Positions 33,023 through 41,435 of a stretch of 64,000 nucleotides of DNA are shown here, piece after piece. Position numbers and translations under genes: made by a program. The stretch comes from Bacteroidota bacterium. Lineage in GTDB: Bacteria > Bacteroidota > Bacteroidia > B-17B0 > Aurantibacillaceae. The stretch's first letter is position 1, and each line of letters opens with the position of its first letter. A model generated the notes under the pieces. The model worked only from the letters and a program-made list of their open reading frames with translations. It ran no database searches and was not told the origin of the DNA. Location: assembly GCA_023251755.1 (NCBI GenBank), contig JAHEYF010000007.1:40920-104919 (forward strand), in the 5' to 3' direction.

Positions 33023-35299
33023 ATGCACCTGTCCCGGAAAAATCAGAGTAAACTCGTCATTTTACTGGTTGTTGTTTTTACGTTTATCTGCGGGTATTTT
33101 ATACGCGGGCTGAAGTTCGATTACGATTTTGAAGCTTTTTTCCCCAATGAAGACAGTGAACTCAGCCTTTATGAAAATTTCAGAAAAACATTTGAGCACG
33201 ACAATGAATTTGTTTTAATCGGGATTGAAAACAAAAAAGGAATTTTTAAAAAGGATTTTCTTCAAAAAGTCAATGAGCTTTCATGGGAATTAAAAAGGAT
33301 TGAGCATGTAAAAACAATTGTCTCGCCAACTCATTTAAAAACAACAACCATTGGCTTGCTGGGCCCTGTTGAGAAGCCGCTCCTGCATGTTGAAAACCCG
33401 GACCTATACCAGGAAGACTCGCTCAACATTTATTCTTCTGATGACCTGATCGGTTCTATCTTTCCTAAAAATGCACAATCGCTTTGTATTTATATAAAAA
33501 CTGCCGATAATTTATCGAAAGTAAAAAGCGATTCGCTGGCCCGGCGTATAGAAAGGACCTATCAAAAATACAAGTTTGATGAGGTTCATTTTGTGGGAAG
33601 AATCATTGCACAGGAAGTGTACCTGAAACAACTGAGCCATGAGTTTATAGTGTTTCTGGGGCTTTCTTTTGTACTGGTGGTTGTTTTTCTTTATTTCTCT
33701 TTCCGTTCGGTATACGGGGTTGTAGTACCCATCAGTATTGTAATGCTGGCTATTTTCTGGACGCTGGGCATCATGGGAATGATAGGCAAACCTATAGACA
33801 TTATGTCGGTTATGCTGCCCACCATGATTTTTATAGCCGGCATGAGCGATGTGGTGCATTATTTCACCAAGTATTTTGAAGAGTTAAATAAAGGCGAAGA
33901 GAAGGCCCGCATCCATCAACTCATAAAAAAGGAAGTGGGCTTTCCCACTTTTTTAACTCTCATCACCACCGTTGTAGGGTTCTTATCCTTATTGTTTTCA
34001 AGCATAAAGCCCATCCGCGATTTTGGGATCTATACTTCAATAGGAATTACCATTGCCTTTATACTCAGTTACACTTTGCTTCCGGCGCTGCTTTATTTGT
34101 TTACCCCTAAAAAAATGCTTGTATTGCACGACCAGAACAACAAGACGTATTCACGTATGCGGACGATGCTGTTCTGGATATTCCGCAACCAAAAAGCCAT
34201 ACTGCTGATTACAGGAATTGTCCTCACTTTATCCTTATGGGGTATAAGCCGCGTAAAGGTGAACAATATTTTGTTAGAAGATTTACGGGACGAAGTAAAG
34301 GTGAAGCAGGATTTTAATTATTTCGATAAATACTATTCAGGTGTAAGGCCTTTTGAATTATATGTTGAAGTGAAAGATACCTCTAAACGAATATGGGACT
34401 ATGAAGTGTTGCAACAAATAAATAGTGTTGATGTTTACCTTAAAAAAGAATATGGAACAGGTTTTATGTTTTCGCCGGCCATTGTTGCTAAAACGCTGAA
34501 CAAAGCCATTAACAACGGGGAAACAACAGCTTATAAATTCCCCATAAAAGAGGATTACAATACAGAACTAAAAAAATACATTGTTAAGAACAGAAAAAAC
34601 AAAGAGCTGAAAAAAATCATTGCAGTGGACGGAAAAAGTGCCCGGATTACGGGGAAAATACAGGACCTGGGAAGCCTGAAAATAAAAGAACTGAACCTGG
34701 GCCTGCAAAAATTCATTGCAACAAATACAGATACAAGCCTGGTGAAATACAGCATCACCGGGGCGGCCGCTTTGTTAGACAAGAACAACGAATACATGGT
34801 AGACAATATGATACAGGGTTTTGGCTGGAGTATTTTAATCATAGCCCTCCTCACCTATTTCCTGCACCGGAGCTGGAGAATGGTGCTGGTGTTTATTTTG
34901 CCCAATTTTATTCCCATGCTTATTATTGCAGGCTTTATGGGCTTTGCCGGAATAGAATTAAAAGCGGCCACCTCCCTTATATTTTCTATCGCCTTTGGGA
35001 TTGCAACGGATGATACCATCCACTTTATATCCCGCCTGAAAATAGAAATGGGCTATGGCAAGTCCTTGCTTTATGCCTTTAAACGAACTTATTTTGAAAC
35101 GGGCAAACCCATTGTGCTCACTACTTTTATTTTGGTGGGTGGCTTCATGAGTCTGATGGTTTCTGACTTTCAGAGTACCTTTTTGTTTGGTTTTTTAATT
35201 TGTATTACTATTGTTGTGGCCTTAATTGCTGAATTGTTTTTATTGCCTATTTTATTGCTGATGATTTTAGGAAAACATCACAAGAAGGAAAAAAATTAA
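33023..35299 (+). CDS. MMPL/RND-type transporter
   Basis: 758 residues with two repeats of one membrane helix, a large periplasmic loop (residues 30-210 and 410-595) and a five-helix bundle. The second bundle has SIAFGIATDDTIHFISRLK with the tandem Asp in a membrane helix that carries protons in RND transporters; the first has IFIAGMSDVVHYFTKYFEE. At this size it is the short hydrophobe/amphiphile-exporter type (lipid or hopanoid carriers) rather than an AcrB-type drug pump; no fusion or outer-membrane partner is adjacent. Start ATG 33023, with TACTTTTA 29 bases upstream. Confidence 0.93.
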   Translation: MHLSRKNQSKLVILLVVVFTFICGYFIRGLKFDYDFEAFFPNEDSELSLYENFRKTFEHDNEFVLIGIENKKGIFKKDFLQKVNELSWELKRIEHVKTIVSPTHLKTTTIGLLGPVEKPLLHVENPDLYQEDSLNIYSSDDLIGSIFPKNAQSLCIYIKTADNLSKVKSDSLARRIERTYQKYKFDEVHFVGRIIAQEVYLKQLSHEFIVFLGLSFVLVVVFLYFSFRSVYGVVVPISIVMLAIFWTLGIMGMIGKPIDIMSVMLPTMIFIAGMSDVVHYFTKYFEELNKGEEKARIHQLIKKEVGFPTFLTLITTVVGFLSLLFSSIKPIRDFGIYTSIGITIAFILSYTLLPALLYLFTPKKMLVLHDQNNKTYSRMRTMLFWIFRNQKAILLITGIVLTLSLWGISRVKVNNILLEDLRDEVKVKQDFNYFDKYYSGVRPFELYVEVKDTSKRIWDYEVLQQINSVDVYLKKEYGTGFMFSPAIVAKTLNKAINNGETTAYKFPIKEDYNTELKKYIVKNRKNKELKKIIAVDGKSARITGKIQDLGSLKIKELNLGLQKFIATNTDTSLVKYSITGAAALLDKNNEYMVDNMIQGFGWSILIIALLTYFLHRSWRMVLVFILPNFIPMLIIAGFMGFAGIELKAATSLIFSIAFGIATDDTIHFISRLKIEMGYGKSLLYAFKRTYFETGKPIVLTTFILVGGFMSLMVSDFQSTFLFGFLICITIVVALIAELFLLPILLLMILGKHHKKEKN

Positions 35300-35308
35300 G
35301 AATATTTC

Positions 35309-35426
35309 AACACAGAGGGCGCTGAGGTTAGTGAGTTTCACAGAGAAGAATTTATTTTAACTTCGGCTCACTTACTATAATTTAAAAAACTCTGTGCACC
35401 TCTGTTTTCTCTGTTAACTCTGTGTT
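35309..35426. repeat. CTCTGTG-family inverted repeat
   Basis: CAACACAGAG (35309-35318) is the exact complement of CTCTGTGTTG (35417-35426); between them AGTGAGTTTCACAGAG, CTCTGTGCACCTCTG and related words continue the pairing. The longest Nudix reading frame starts inside this repeat. Confidence 0.75.
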
Positions 35427-35439
35427 GAAAAAGAAAAAA

Positions 35440-35883
35440 ATGATGAAAAAATTTAATGTACGGGTGTATGGGATATTGATTGTAAACAAGTGTTTACTTG
35501 TTTCGGATGAATATATTAACGGACAGGAGATCACCAAATTGCCCGGTGGCGGCCTTGAATTTGGGGAAGGCACACATGCATGTATTGTCCGGGAGATAAA
35601 AGAGGAATTGAACCTTGCCGTGGAAGTGAGCGGGCATTTTTACACCACCGATTTTTTTGTGGCTTCGGCCTTTAACCCCAATAGCCAGGTGATCAGTATT
35701 TATTACACACTTACAGCCCTGGAAGAATTTCGTTTTCCCGTTTCGGAAATACCTTTTAATTTTGAAGAAAAAAAAGAAGGGGCACAGGCATTAAGATGGT
35801 TGCCCATCGCACAATTATCAGAAAATGATTTTACCTTTGCAATCGATAAAAAAGTAGCCGGGTTAATTACGAAGTACGATTAA
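35440..35883 (+). CDS. Nudix hydrolase
   Basis: 147 residues from ATG 35440; the GTG at 35422 is inside a repeat. The Nudix box G37-x5-E43-x7-R51-E-I-K-E-E56-L-N-L is complete except for Asn in place of the terminal Gly. It should hydrolyse a nucleoside diphosphate derivative using Mg2+; the substrate is not readable. The last codons (ITKYD) are encoded by one copy of a 16-base word that repeats just after the stop. Confidence 0.88.
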   Translation: MMKKFNVRVYGILIVNKCLLVSDEYINGQEITKLPGGGLEFGEGTHACIVREIKEELNLAVEVSGHFYTTDFFVASAFNPNSQVISIYYTLTALEEFRFPVSEIPFNFEEKKEGAQALRWLPIAQLSENDFTFAIDKKVAGLITKYD

Positions 35884-35951
35884 CAAATTACGAAGTACGA
35901 TTGGCGAGTTACGAATCTCAATACTAATATCTCAATACTAACATCTATATT
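35866..35951. repeat. Direct repeat and TCTCAATACTAATA words at the Nudix 3' end
   Basis: ATTACGAAGTACGATT occurs at 35866-35881 (inside the gene) and 35887-35902, with a shorter echo GAGTTACGAAT; TCTCAATACTAATATCTC follows before the DUF4293 gene. Confidence 0.75.
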
Positions 35952-36401
35952 ATGATACAACGCATTCAAAGCATTTTTTTATTCCTTGTCGCTCTCATCA
36001 GCCTACTGTTGGTATTTTTACCTTTTGAACAGTACAGCAATGGTGAAAATACAATTTCCCTGTCCCTGTCTCCTTTTTCAAAACCGGAAGGAGTAGCCAA
36101 TTTAATTTTTGCACCTGTATTTATTAACCTGGCTTTGGGCATCCTCGCCATCATTACTATTTTTCAATATAAAAAGCGGACTAAACAATTAAAGATCGCC
36201 CGCGGATTAATGTTTACTTCCCTGTTTATGATTACCAGTTTATTAAGCATCGACTTTTTTCACGACGATAAAGCTGTATGGACAAAAACCTATTTATGGC
36301 CTTCGTTTTTACCCATCGCTTCGGTTGTTTTTGCTTTTCTTGCGGCCCGGTCAATTAAAAAGGACGAAGAATTAGTGCGTTCTGCAGACAGGATAAGATA
36401 A
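35952..36401 (+). CDS. DUF4293 family membrane protein
   Basis: 149 residues, four predicted membrane helices (1: IFLFLVALISLLLVFLPF; 2: LIFAPVFINLALGILAIITIF; 3: ARGLMFTSLFMITSLLSI; 4: LPIASVVFAFLAARSI), starting MIQRIQSIFL, which is characteristic of the Bacteroidota-only family DUF4293. Function is unknown. Confidence 0.9.
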   Translation: MIQRIQSIFLFLVALISLLLVFLPFEQYSNGENTISLSLSPFSKPEGVANLIFAPVFINLALGILAIITIFQYKKRTKQLKIARGLMFTSLFMITSLLSIDFFHDDKAVWTKTYLWPSFLPIASVVFAFLAARSIKKDEELVRSADRIR

Positions 36402-36474
36402 TTTATACCATTTGCTTCAAAAGTATTCGGCTTAGCAGACTTGTTTCGTTTATTTATTTAATCGTTAATACTAT

Positions 36475-36906
36475 TTAAGCTGCATTTAATTTTGCCAGCC
36501 TCCGTTTTACCTTCATCCTCTTCCGCATACTTTTCCAGTAGGCATTGGTATAGTTCACAAAAATCTCTTCTCCGGCTTTTATATTGCGCGAGGCCACGAT
36601 AAAACATTTATCGCCGTAAATGATGTAATCGCTGTTGTTGCGCAGGCCTTTTACACGGGTAATACCGGCGGCATCGTTGGCGTATCGTGCTTTGTAGTGG
36701 GGGGTGTGCAGGGCGTCGATGCACAATTCGCGCCGCAGGTAAAACAGGTAATGGTCTTCTTCCTTCCGCGCACGGCGGCGGTATTCTTTGTAGCCTATAA
36801 TTTCGCCCCGGTATTCAATAATTTTACTTTCTTTATTGATGGCTTTAGTGGTGTACAAGCCTTTGCCGGCCCCTGGTAGTTTGGATTTTTTGATAATTAG
36901 CGCCAT
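36475..36906 (-). CDS. SET-domain protein (putative protein lysine methyltransferase)
   Basis: 143 residues, almost only a SET domain. N-terminal KSKLPGAGKGLYTTKAI, central RYANDAAG (in place of the usual RFxNHxC of the SAM/active-site knot), and C-terminal GEEIFVNYTNAYWKSM containing the catalytic-type Tyr. The C-terminus is very basic (RKRMKVKRRLAKLNA). Stand-alone bacterial SET proteins methylate lysines of host or own proteins in known cases; the target here is unknown. A minus-strand TATTTTTG box (36926-36919) lies 12 bases upstream. Confidence 0.85.
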   Translation of the reverse strand: MALIIKKSKLPGAGKGLYTTKAINKESKIIEYRGEIIGYKEYRRRARKEEDHYLFYLRRELCIDALHTPHYKARYANDAAGITRVKGLRNNSDYIIYGDKCFIVASRNIKAGEEIFVNYTNAYWKSMRKRMKVKRRLAKLNAA

Positions 36907-36940
36907 TGAAAAATGTTACAAAAATAACAAATGGCTTTAC

Positions 36941-36973
36941 AAAAGCGACTACTCTCAAAGAGAAATCGCTTTT
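36941..36973 (-). terminator. Hairpin after the Asp-box protein gene
   Basis: Outer stem AAAAGCGA/TCGCTTTT (36941-36948 with 36966-36973) and inner CTCT/AGAG. On the minus strand it follows the 37006 stop by 33 bases; the T run is only four bases long. Confidence 0.5.
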
Positions 36974-37005
36974 GCAACTATTAATGGCTACTCATTCAAA
37001 AAAAA

Positions 37006-40000
37006 TTAATTCACAATAAGTTTAGTGGTTTTAGTCTGGCCTGTGCTTTTTACAACTCTTACATAGTACATTCCTTTAGCTTGTGATTCTAAATTTATAG
37101 AAAGCTCTGTTGTAGAAGAGGGGATGTTTTGTCTGGTATACACTTCCCTGCCTATAGCATTGTAAACATAAACATTGTAGGTTTCACTTTCTTGTTTTAT
37201 TTTTTCTTCGTAGCCTTCCTCCTCTTCATCCTGTTTTAAATAATTACCGGTAATCAGGGTAAATATGCCGGAAGTTGGGTTTGGATAAACTACAAGTGAA
37301 TGAACATCCTTGTTAACAAGCGGGGACTCCTCTTTTAGGGTCTGCTCCTCTTCATCACCTGTTCCATCAGCACTCTTTAAAAAAGGGCTGTTACCACTTG
37401 CATCACAGGGGTGAATAAATGCGTAAAACTGCCCCGAAACAGAATTTACATCAGCAAAAAAACCAGGGTTGAGGGTGATGCTGTTTGTTGCCCTGAAAAC
37501 CGTAACGCTTGACGGTGAAGTAACAGCATTATCAGCAGTGATGGTATTGGCTTCAAAAAATGCAGGGGCAATACCAATATTACTGAAGGTTAGTGAATTC
37601 TGACCTGGGCAAACCAGGTGCAATTCCCACATTCCCCTTCCCAAAGTTGATACCCGCAGTTTATTTGCTACATAGTTGATCTCTAAGTTACGGATGGGAA
37701 CATGTGGTAAATTTGTGCCAAACAATATCCATTGCGAAGTATTGGCGGTGGTAAAATCCAGCATGGAATTGTTGGAGTAAAAAACACCTACATCGGTACC
37801 TACATAAATTCCTCCATTGCTCCCTTTTTCGGTTACAATTGAATTGATGGGAACATAAGGCAGTCCCCCGTTAGCAGGGTCACCGGCAATATTAATATAA
37901 ACAGGTGCCAGCGGGTTTGTACAATCTGCTTTGTACAACTCAGCCTTCTTTGAATTGGGATGGGCATTGTAGGCCATATAAACAATGTTGGGGTTGGAGG
38001 CGTCCACCGCAAGGTTTTCGTGGTATTTGTAAACTGTTCCGGTAGCCGGATTAATGGGCAGGGGCACTTCTTTCCAGTTGTTTTGAACAGTTGTTGCAGC
38101 AGACAACATGACTGAATTTTTGAAAAGTTTTGAAAACCATTGTTTCTGACCATTCCCATCAACCGATCCGTTTGTACTTAAGTCTGCGTAAGTAATATTT
38201 GCATCTTTTGTTGGGTAGACACTAAACACCCAAAAATCATGGTTGTAAGCATCCGGCCATCCTTTAGCAGGAATGTTTATGTTGGCAAAATTCGATAATT
38301 TTTCTTTTGTTCCCCCACTCATTCCTCTGTTGTTCGACCTGAATAAATCCTCAAAATATTTTCCGGTAACATTGGTGGCTTCCCTGCAATACACAATGTC
38401 GGGGTATACCTGGTTCTGATAAATATAAGACGACCAGTCATTTGATACGTTAAAAATAGTTCCGGAATAAGTCCCTGCGGTACCTCCCGAAGAAGATACA
38501 ACATGCACAGATGATTGCGCGGCAGCCCAGGCATAATTTGCATTGGAGTAATCAATCAATGGTGCCTGCCCATCGCCTCCATAAACGGTTTCCCAGGCAG
38601 GTGTAAATGCAGGACTGTAAACCCCGCTGCTTAAAACGGTACCATCGTGGTCCAATCCCATCATCATTTTTTCGGGGTTAGTAGCGGATGAGCTGGCCCC
38701 CAGGGGTTTTGCAATGCCCAAACCATCACAACGGGTATAAATTGTAGTGGCATTATCACTGGTAAAACTTACCCCGCCGTGTGTACAAAAATAAACCTCG
38801 CCCGAACAGGTGCCACAAGTGGATGGGGTGCTGACAAATCCCTCCGCATCAGCATGAATCTGATTGGTTGAATTCGGACTTATATCGTGGTAGGTAAACG
38901 TAGCCCCTCCATCGGTTGATTTTGCAAATCCTATACCCTGCCCGATATAAATTGTGCTGGCATTAAAATTAGAAACCCCGAAAGCAGGCCCTCCGATTTG
39001 TGAAGACTGCTGACTTTTATATTGCCAGGCAGAGGTGGTGAAATTGTAGACGTATACATTGCAGGGCCCGCTTATGCCCTGTCTTAAATAAATTGAATTG
39101 GGAGCGGCGTCAGATACTTCAAGGTTCAAATAATCTGTTGTGCCGGAAGGCGGAGGCAGGGCCGGTAATGTACTCCAGCTTGCGCCGGCATTGGTGCTTG
39201 TTTCAATTGTCCATACATTGGAGGAATTTTTAGTGGAGATGATCAGTGTACCGCTGCCATTCGTCCTGAATACCATATCATCAATAAAGCCGGTATGAAT
39301 GGGAGTCCAGGTAATGGAGCTTATATTGGTGGAGTTTACATTGTTTCCTCTGTACAATCCGTTTCTTGTTGCCAGGAAAGCTATTGTTTGATCGTTGGGG
39401 TGTATAAGTATTTTATTGATTACAGTTTCACCATACACGTCATAGGTAAATTTAGAAGCGTCACCGATCAAACTCCACGTGGTTCCGGCGTTGTTTGTGC
39501 GGTATACCCCTCCTCCATAACCAATGCTGTTATTTTCAAATAAACCTCCGATATTGGAACAACCATACCAGGTGTTGGCATCAACCGGAGAAAAATCAGC
39601 AGAACTGCATCCTGACCTGGGCCAGGTATCCGAGCCTGCATTGTGCCAGTTCAGTCCTTTATCATCACTGGCATACAAACCTCCCGCCATCGACCAGGCA
39701 ATTACCCTGCTTGTATTCTGGCGATTGACCCTCAATTCTTTAATAATACCCACACCCAGTGCACCGCCACCAACAGATGTCAATCCTGCATTCGGTTTTT
39801 TAAATGGCCCCAACTCTTTCCAGGGGTCCGAATTGCCCAACACACTATTTGCAGCCTGCACTTTGTTTTGGTTGTTGTGATTAAAATCTGCGGGCTGGGT
39901 ATTGTGTTGCTTGTAATAATCAAAAATAGAGTTTAAATAAGATTCATAAGTTCCGTCGGGAGCAATCCGGGCTTGCCAAAAATCCAGCCAGCGTTGGTAT

Positions 40001-40191
40001 TCCCTGTACTCGCTGCCTTCTGCCTGTAGTACCGAGGGGCCCTTTGCCTGGACTAAATTCTTAAAATAAAGTTCTTTTTTTTCCTTCATAAGGTAAAAAG
40101 GAACTTTGTAATCACTACTGCCTGTACTTTGCGAAAAAAGCCCGTTGCAGCAGAACGTGAATACTAAAAACAAGATTAATATCTTTTTCAT
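37006..40191 (-). CDS. Secreted sortilin/VPS10-like Asp-box propeller with T9SS tail
   Basis: 1061 residues from ATG 40191 (MKKILILFLVFTFCCNGLFSQ signal peptide; the longer frame is untranslated leader). Asp-box (BNR) motifs of the form S-x-D-x-G-x-x-W/F are seen: ASDDKGLNW, TNNAGTTW, STNAGASW, STDGGATF, which predict a large beta-propeller of the VPS10/sialidase type. A conserved module FSNIGIAPAFFEANTITADN precedes an acidic linker. The C-terminus is a T9SS sorting domain (VVYPNPTSGIFTL ... AKGMYYVRVV) that carries an inserted Glu/Lys-rich segment (KQDEEEEGYEEKIKQ). Surface role and ligand unknown. Confidence 0.88.
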   Translation of the reverse strand: MKKILILFLVFTFCCNGLFSQSTGSSDYKVPFYLMKEKKELYFKNLVQAKGPSVLQAEGSEYREYQRWLDFWQARIAPDGTYESYLNSIFDYYKQHNTQPADFNHNNQNKVQAANSVLGNSDPWKELGPFKKPNAGLTSVGGGALGVGIIKELRVNRQNTSRVIAWSMAGGLYASDDKGLNWHNAGSDTWPRSGCSSADFSPVDANTWYGCSNIGGLFENNSIGYGGGVYRTNNAGTTWSLIGDASKFTYDVYGETVINKILIHPNDQTIAFLATRNGLYRGNNVNSTNISSITWTPIHTGFIDDMVFRTNGSGTLIISTKNSSNVWTIETSTNAGASWSTLPALPPPSGTTDYLNLEVSDAAPNSIYLRQGISGPCNVYVYNFTTSAWQYKSQQSSQIGGPAFGVSNFNASTIYIGQGIGFAKSTDGGATFTYHDISPNSTNQIHADAEGFVSTPSTCGTCSGEVYFCTHGGVSFTSDNATTIYTRCDGLGIAKPLGASSSATNPEKMMMGLDHDGTVLSSGVYSPAFTPAWETVYGGDGQAPLIDYSNANYAWAAAQSSVHVVSSSGGTAGTYSGTIFNVSNDWSSYIYQNQVYPDIVYCREATNVTGKYFEDLFRSNNRGMSGGTKEKLSNFANINIPAKGWPDAYNHDFWVFSVYPTKDANITYADLSTNGSVDGNGQKQWFSKLFKNSVMLSAATTVQNNWKEVPLPINPATGTVYKYHENLAVDASNPNIVYMAYNAHPNSKKAELYKADCTNPLAPVYINIAGDPANGGLPYVPINSIVTEKGSNGGIYVGTDVGVFYSNNSMLDFTTANTSQWILFGTNLPHVPIRNLEINYVANKLRVSTLGRGMWELHLVCPGQNSLTFSNIGIAPAFFEANTITADNAVTSPSSVTVFRATNSITLNPGFFADVNSVSGQFYAFIHPCDASGNSPFLKSADGTGDEEEQTLKEESPLVNKDVHSLVVYPNPTSGIFTLITGNYLKQDEEEEGYEEKIKQESETYNVYVYNAIGREVYTRQNIPSSTTELSINLESQAKGMYYVRVVKSTGQTKTTKLIVN

Positions 40192-40681
40192 TTGTTCTGA
40201 TTTTAATGTTGTTAATTGAAAGAAACAATACCAGTGAACAATAACAAGGTGAAAAAAATTATTTTTTTGTCTGCGCTTTCTGCAGCTCAGCAATGCGTTT
40301 ATTCAAGTCAAAGCTTATTGATGCAATTACTGCCAGGGAGCTGATGTGCTTTTTCATGGTTTTTATTTTAGTGTTTAATCACCCTACAAATAAATAACCT
40401 AAAACTTTATTCTCCTTACCGTTCACAAGGTTTTTTACTCATTTTCAATTTGAGCAATGAATAAGGCAAATACTTATATTGACTTTAAAAAATAAAAACA
40501 GACTTATTTTATAGACTTGTGTTCGTTGAAAAAAACACCAGCATAGGAATATACTGTGAGCGGAGCGGATTTATTCTTTCGCAACCACTTACTTTCCATT
40601 TACAATGGTTTTGGAATGTTGTATATGAATGCGCTAACACAATCGCGGGTACATCAGGCACAACGGGGTTTACTGTTGATT
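40192..40681. other. 490-base region with one possible small ORF and one possible coding remnant
   Basis: Between the Asp-box gene and the lipoprotein gene. It holds a 32-codon minus-strand ORF (40259-40357) and a plus-strand open stretch without ATG (40489-40692); neither is secure. The rest is A+T-rich with no recognisable signal. Confidence 0.5.
40259..40357 (-). CDS. Possible small peptide
   Basis: ATG 40357 opens a 32-codon frame whose product begins MKKHISSLAVIASISFDLN and ends in a charged helix-like KRIAELQKAQTKK. The MKK start and hydrophobic middle look like a short membrane or leader peptide, but length alone makes chance likely and no promoter or relative is known to me. Confidence 0.25.
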   Translation of the reverse strand: MKKHISSLAVIASISFDLNKRIAELQKAQTKK

Positions 40682-40692
40682 CTATTGTATAA
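40489..40692 (+). pseudogene. Possible coding remnant
   Basis: A stop-free plus-strand run with no ATG start. Its end (ECANTIAGTSGTTGFTVDSIV, 21 codons before the stop when counted from Glu to Val; shown here only by its flanks ECANTIAG and FTVDSIV) reads like a beta-rich secreted protein. It overlaps the 3' end of the opposing lipoprotein gene by 11 bases. Could be chance. Confidence 0.2.
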
Positions 40693-41092
40693 TTACTACC
40701 TTAAATGAAGTCGCAGGCGGTGTTACATTGTCAACCTGGAGTACCAGTTTATTAAGCAAATAATAATAATGATAGCTGCCGTAATTTGAACCGGAGTAGA
40801 ATGGCCATGCTACCCAGTATGAGCCGGTAGGGTACCATGAAGAAACCTGAATGGCTCCTTTGCTTACAATTGTCTGAGTAATTTGAGTATTAGTATAGGT
40901 ATACGACCAAAAATTAGCCGTTGTATTTACCCAGCTACCTGAACCAACGTAAAAACTATCGGTAGCAACAATATTAGAGGTACCTGTTGCGCCGGTGGGC
41001 CCTATTGGTCCAACTACTTCTTTTTTACATCCACTGCATATTATTAGTATAACTGCAATCAGAGTAAGCCTTGGTAAAATTATTTTTTTCAT
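40682..41092 (-). CDS. Collagen-like short lipoprotein
   Basis: 136 residues. Signal peptide with a lipobox (LIAVILIICSGC), so the mature N-terminus is a lipidated Cys followed by KKEVVGPIGPTGATGTSN, a short Gly-x-y collagen-like run. The remainder is Tyr/Trp/Ser-rich and beta-like (WSYTYTNTQITQTIV, SYHYYYLLNKLVLQVD). This architecture is common in Bacteroidota and its function is unknown. It is the next gene after the RHS giant, 343 bases downstream. Confidence 0.8.
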   Translation of the reverse strand: MKKIILPRLTLIAVILIICSGCKKEVVGPIGPTGATGTSNIVATDSFYVGSGSWVNTTANFWSYTYTNTQITQTIVSKGAIQVSSWYPTGSYWVAWPFYSGSNYGSYHYYYLLNKLVLQVDNVTPPATSFKVVIIQ

Positions 41093-41435
41093 CTCGTTTA
41101 ATTTTAATTTCCCTACTCATTTGACTTTTCGGTGTGGCTACGTTTTATGAGTGCACACTGGTCTCCACATTTAATTTTTTGTTCTTATCAGTCGCAAATG
41201 ATTGTCAGGAAGTGTTAATATTAAAATTTACATGTATCCGTTTGTTGTTAAGTTCTCTATTTTTAAACTTGCCCATAACGGCTATATCCGACGTAAAGCG
41301 GGTTGTAAATTATTGCAGGTGAATGCGCTGCGCGGCACGGAAAACCTAACACAAGCCAACATACAATTTCCACGTAAACATTATCACGGTCATACCCGAC
41401 GTAAGCCGGGTCTTTTCCCATTATACAAATAATTA
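41093..41435. other. Region downstream of the RHS gene with paired 29-base words
   Basis: No gene is supported. Two related 29-base words lie at 41275-41303 and 41383-41411 (23 of 29 positions equal, 108 bases apart); each contains CCGACGTAA and ends GCGGGT/CCGGGT, giving a small hairpin. See findings. Confidence 0.6.

Noticed and set aside
40682..41092. Immunity protein for the RHS tip
   Set aside because: Position is suggestive, but the product is a collagen-like lipoprotein of a common type with a 343-base gap; no specific evidence links it to the tip.
41247..41411. Integron attC site downstream of the RHS gene
   Set aside because: GTTAAGT and ACCTAAC match the core consensus loosely, but their order is wrong on both strands for an attC site, and no integrase or cassette array is present. 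Such short matches are expected by chance.
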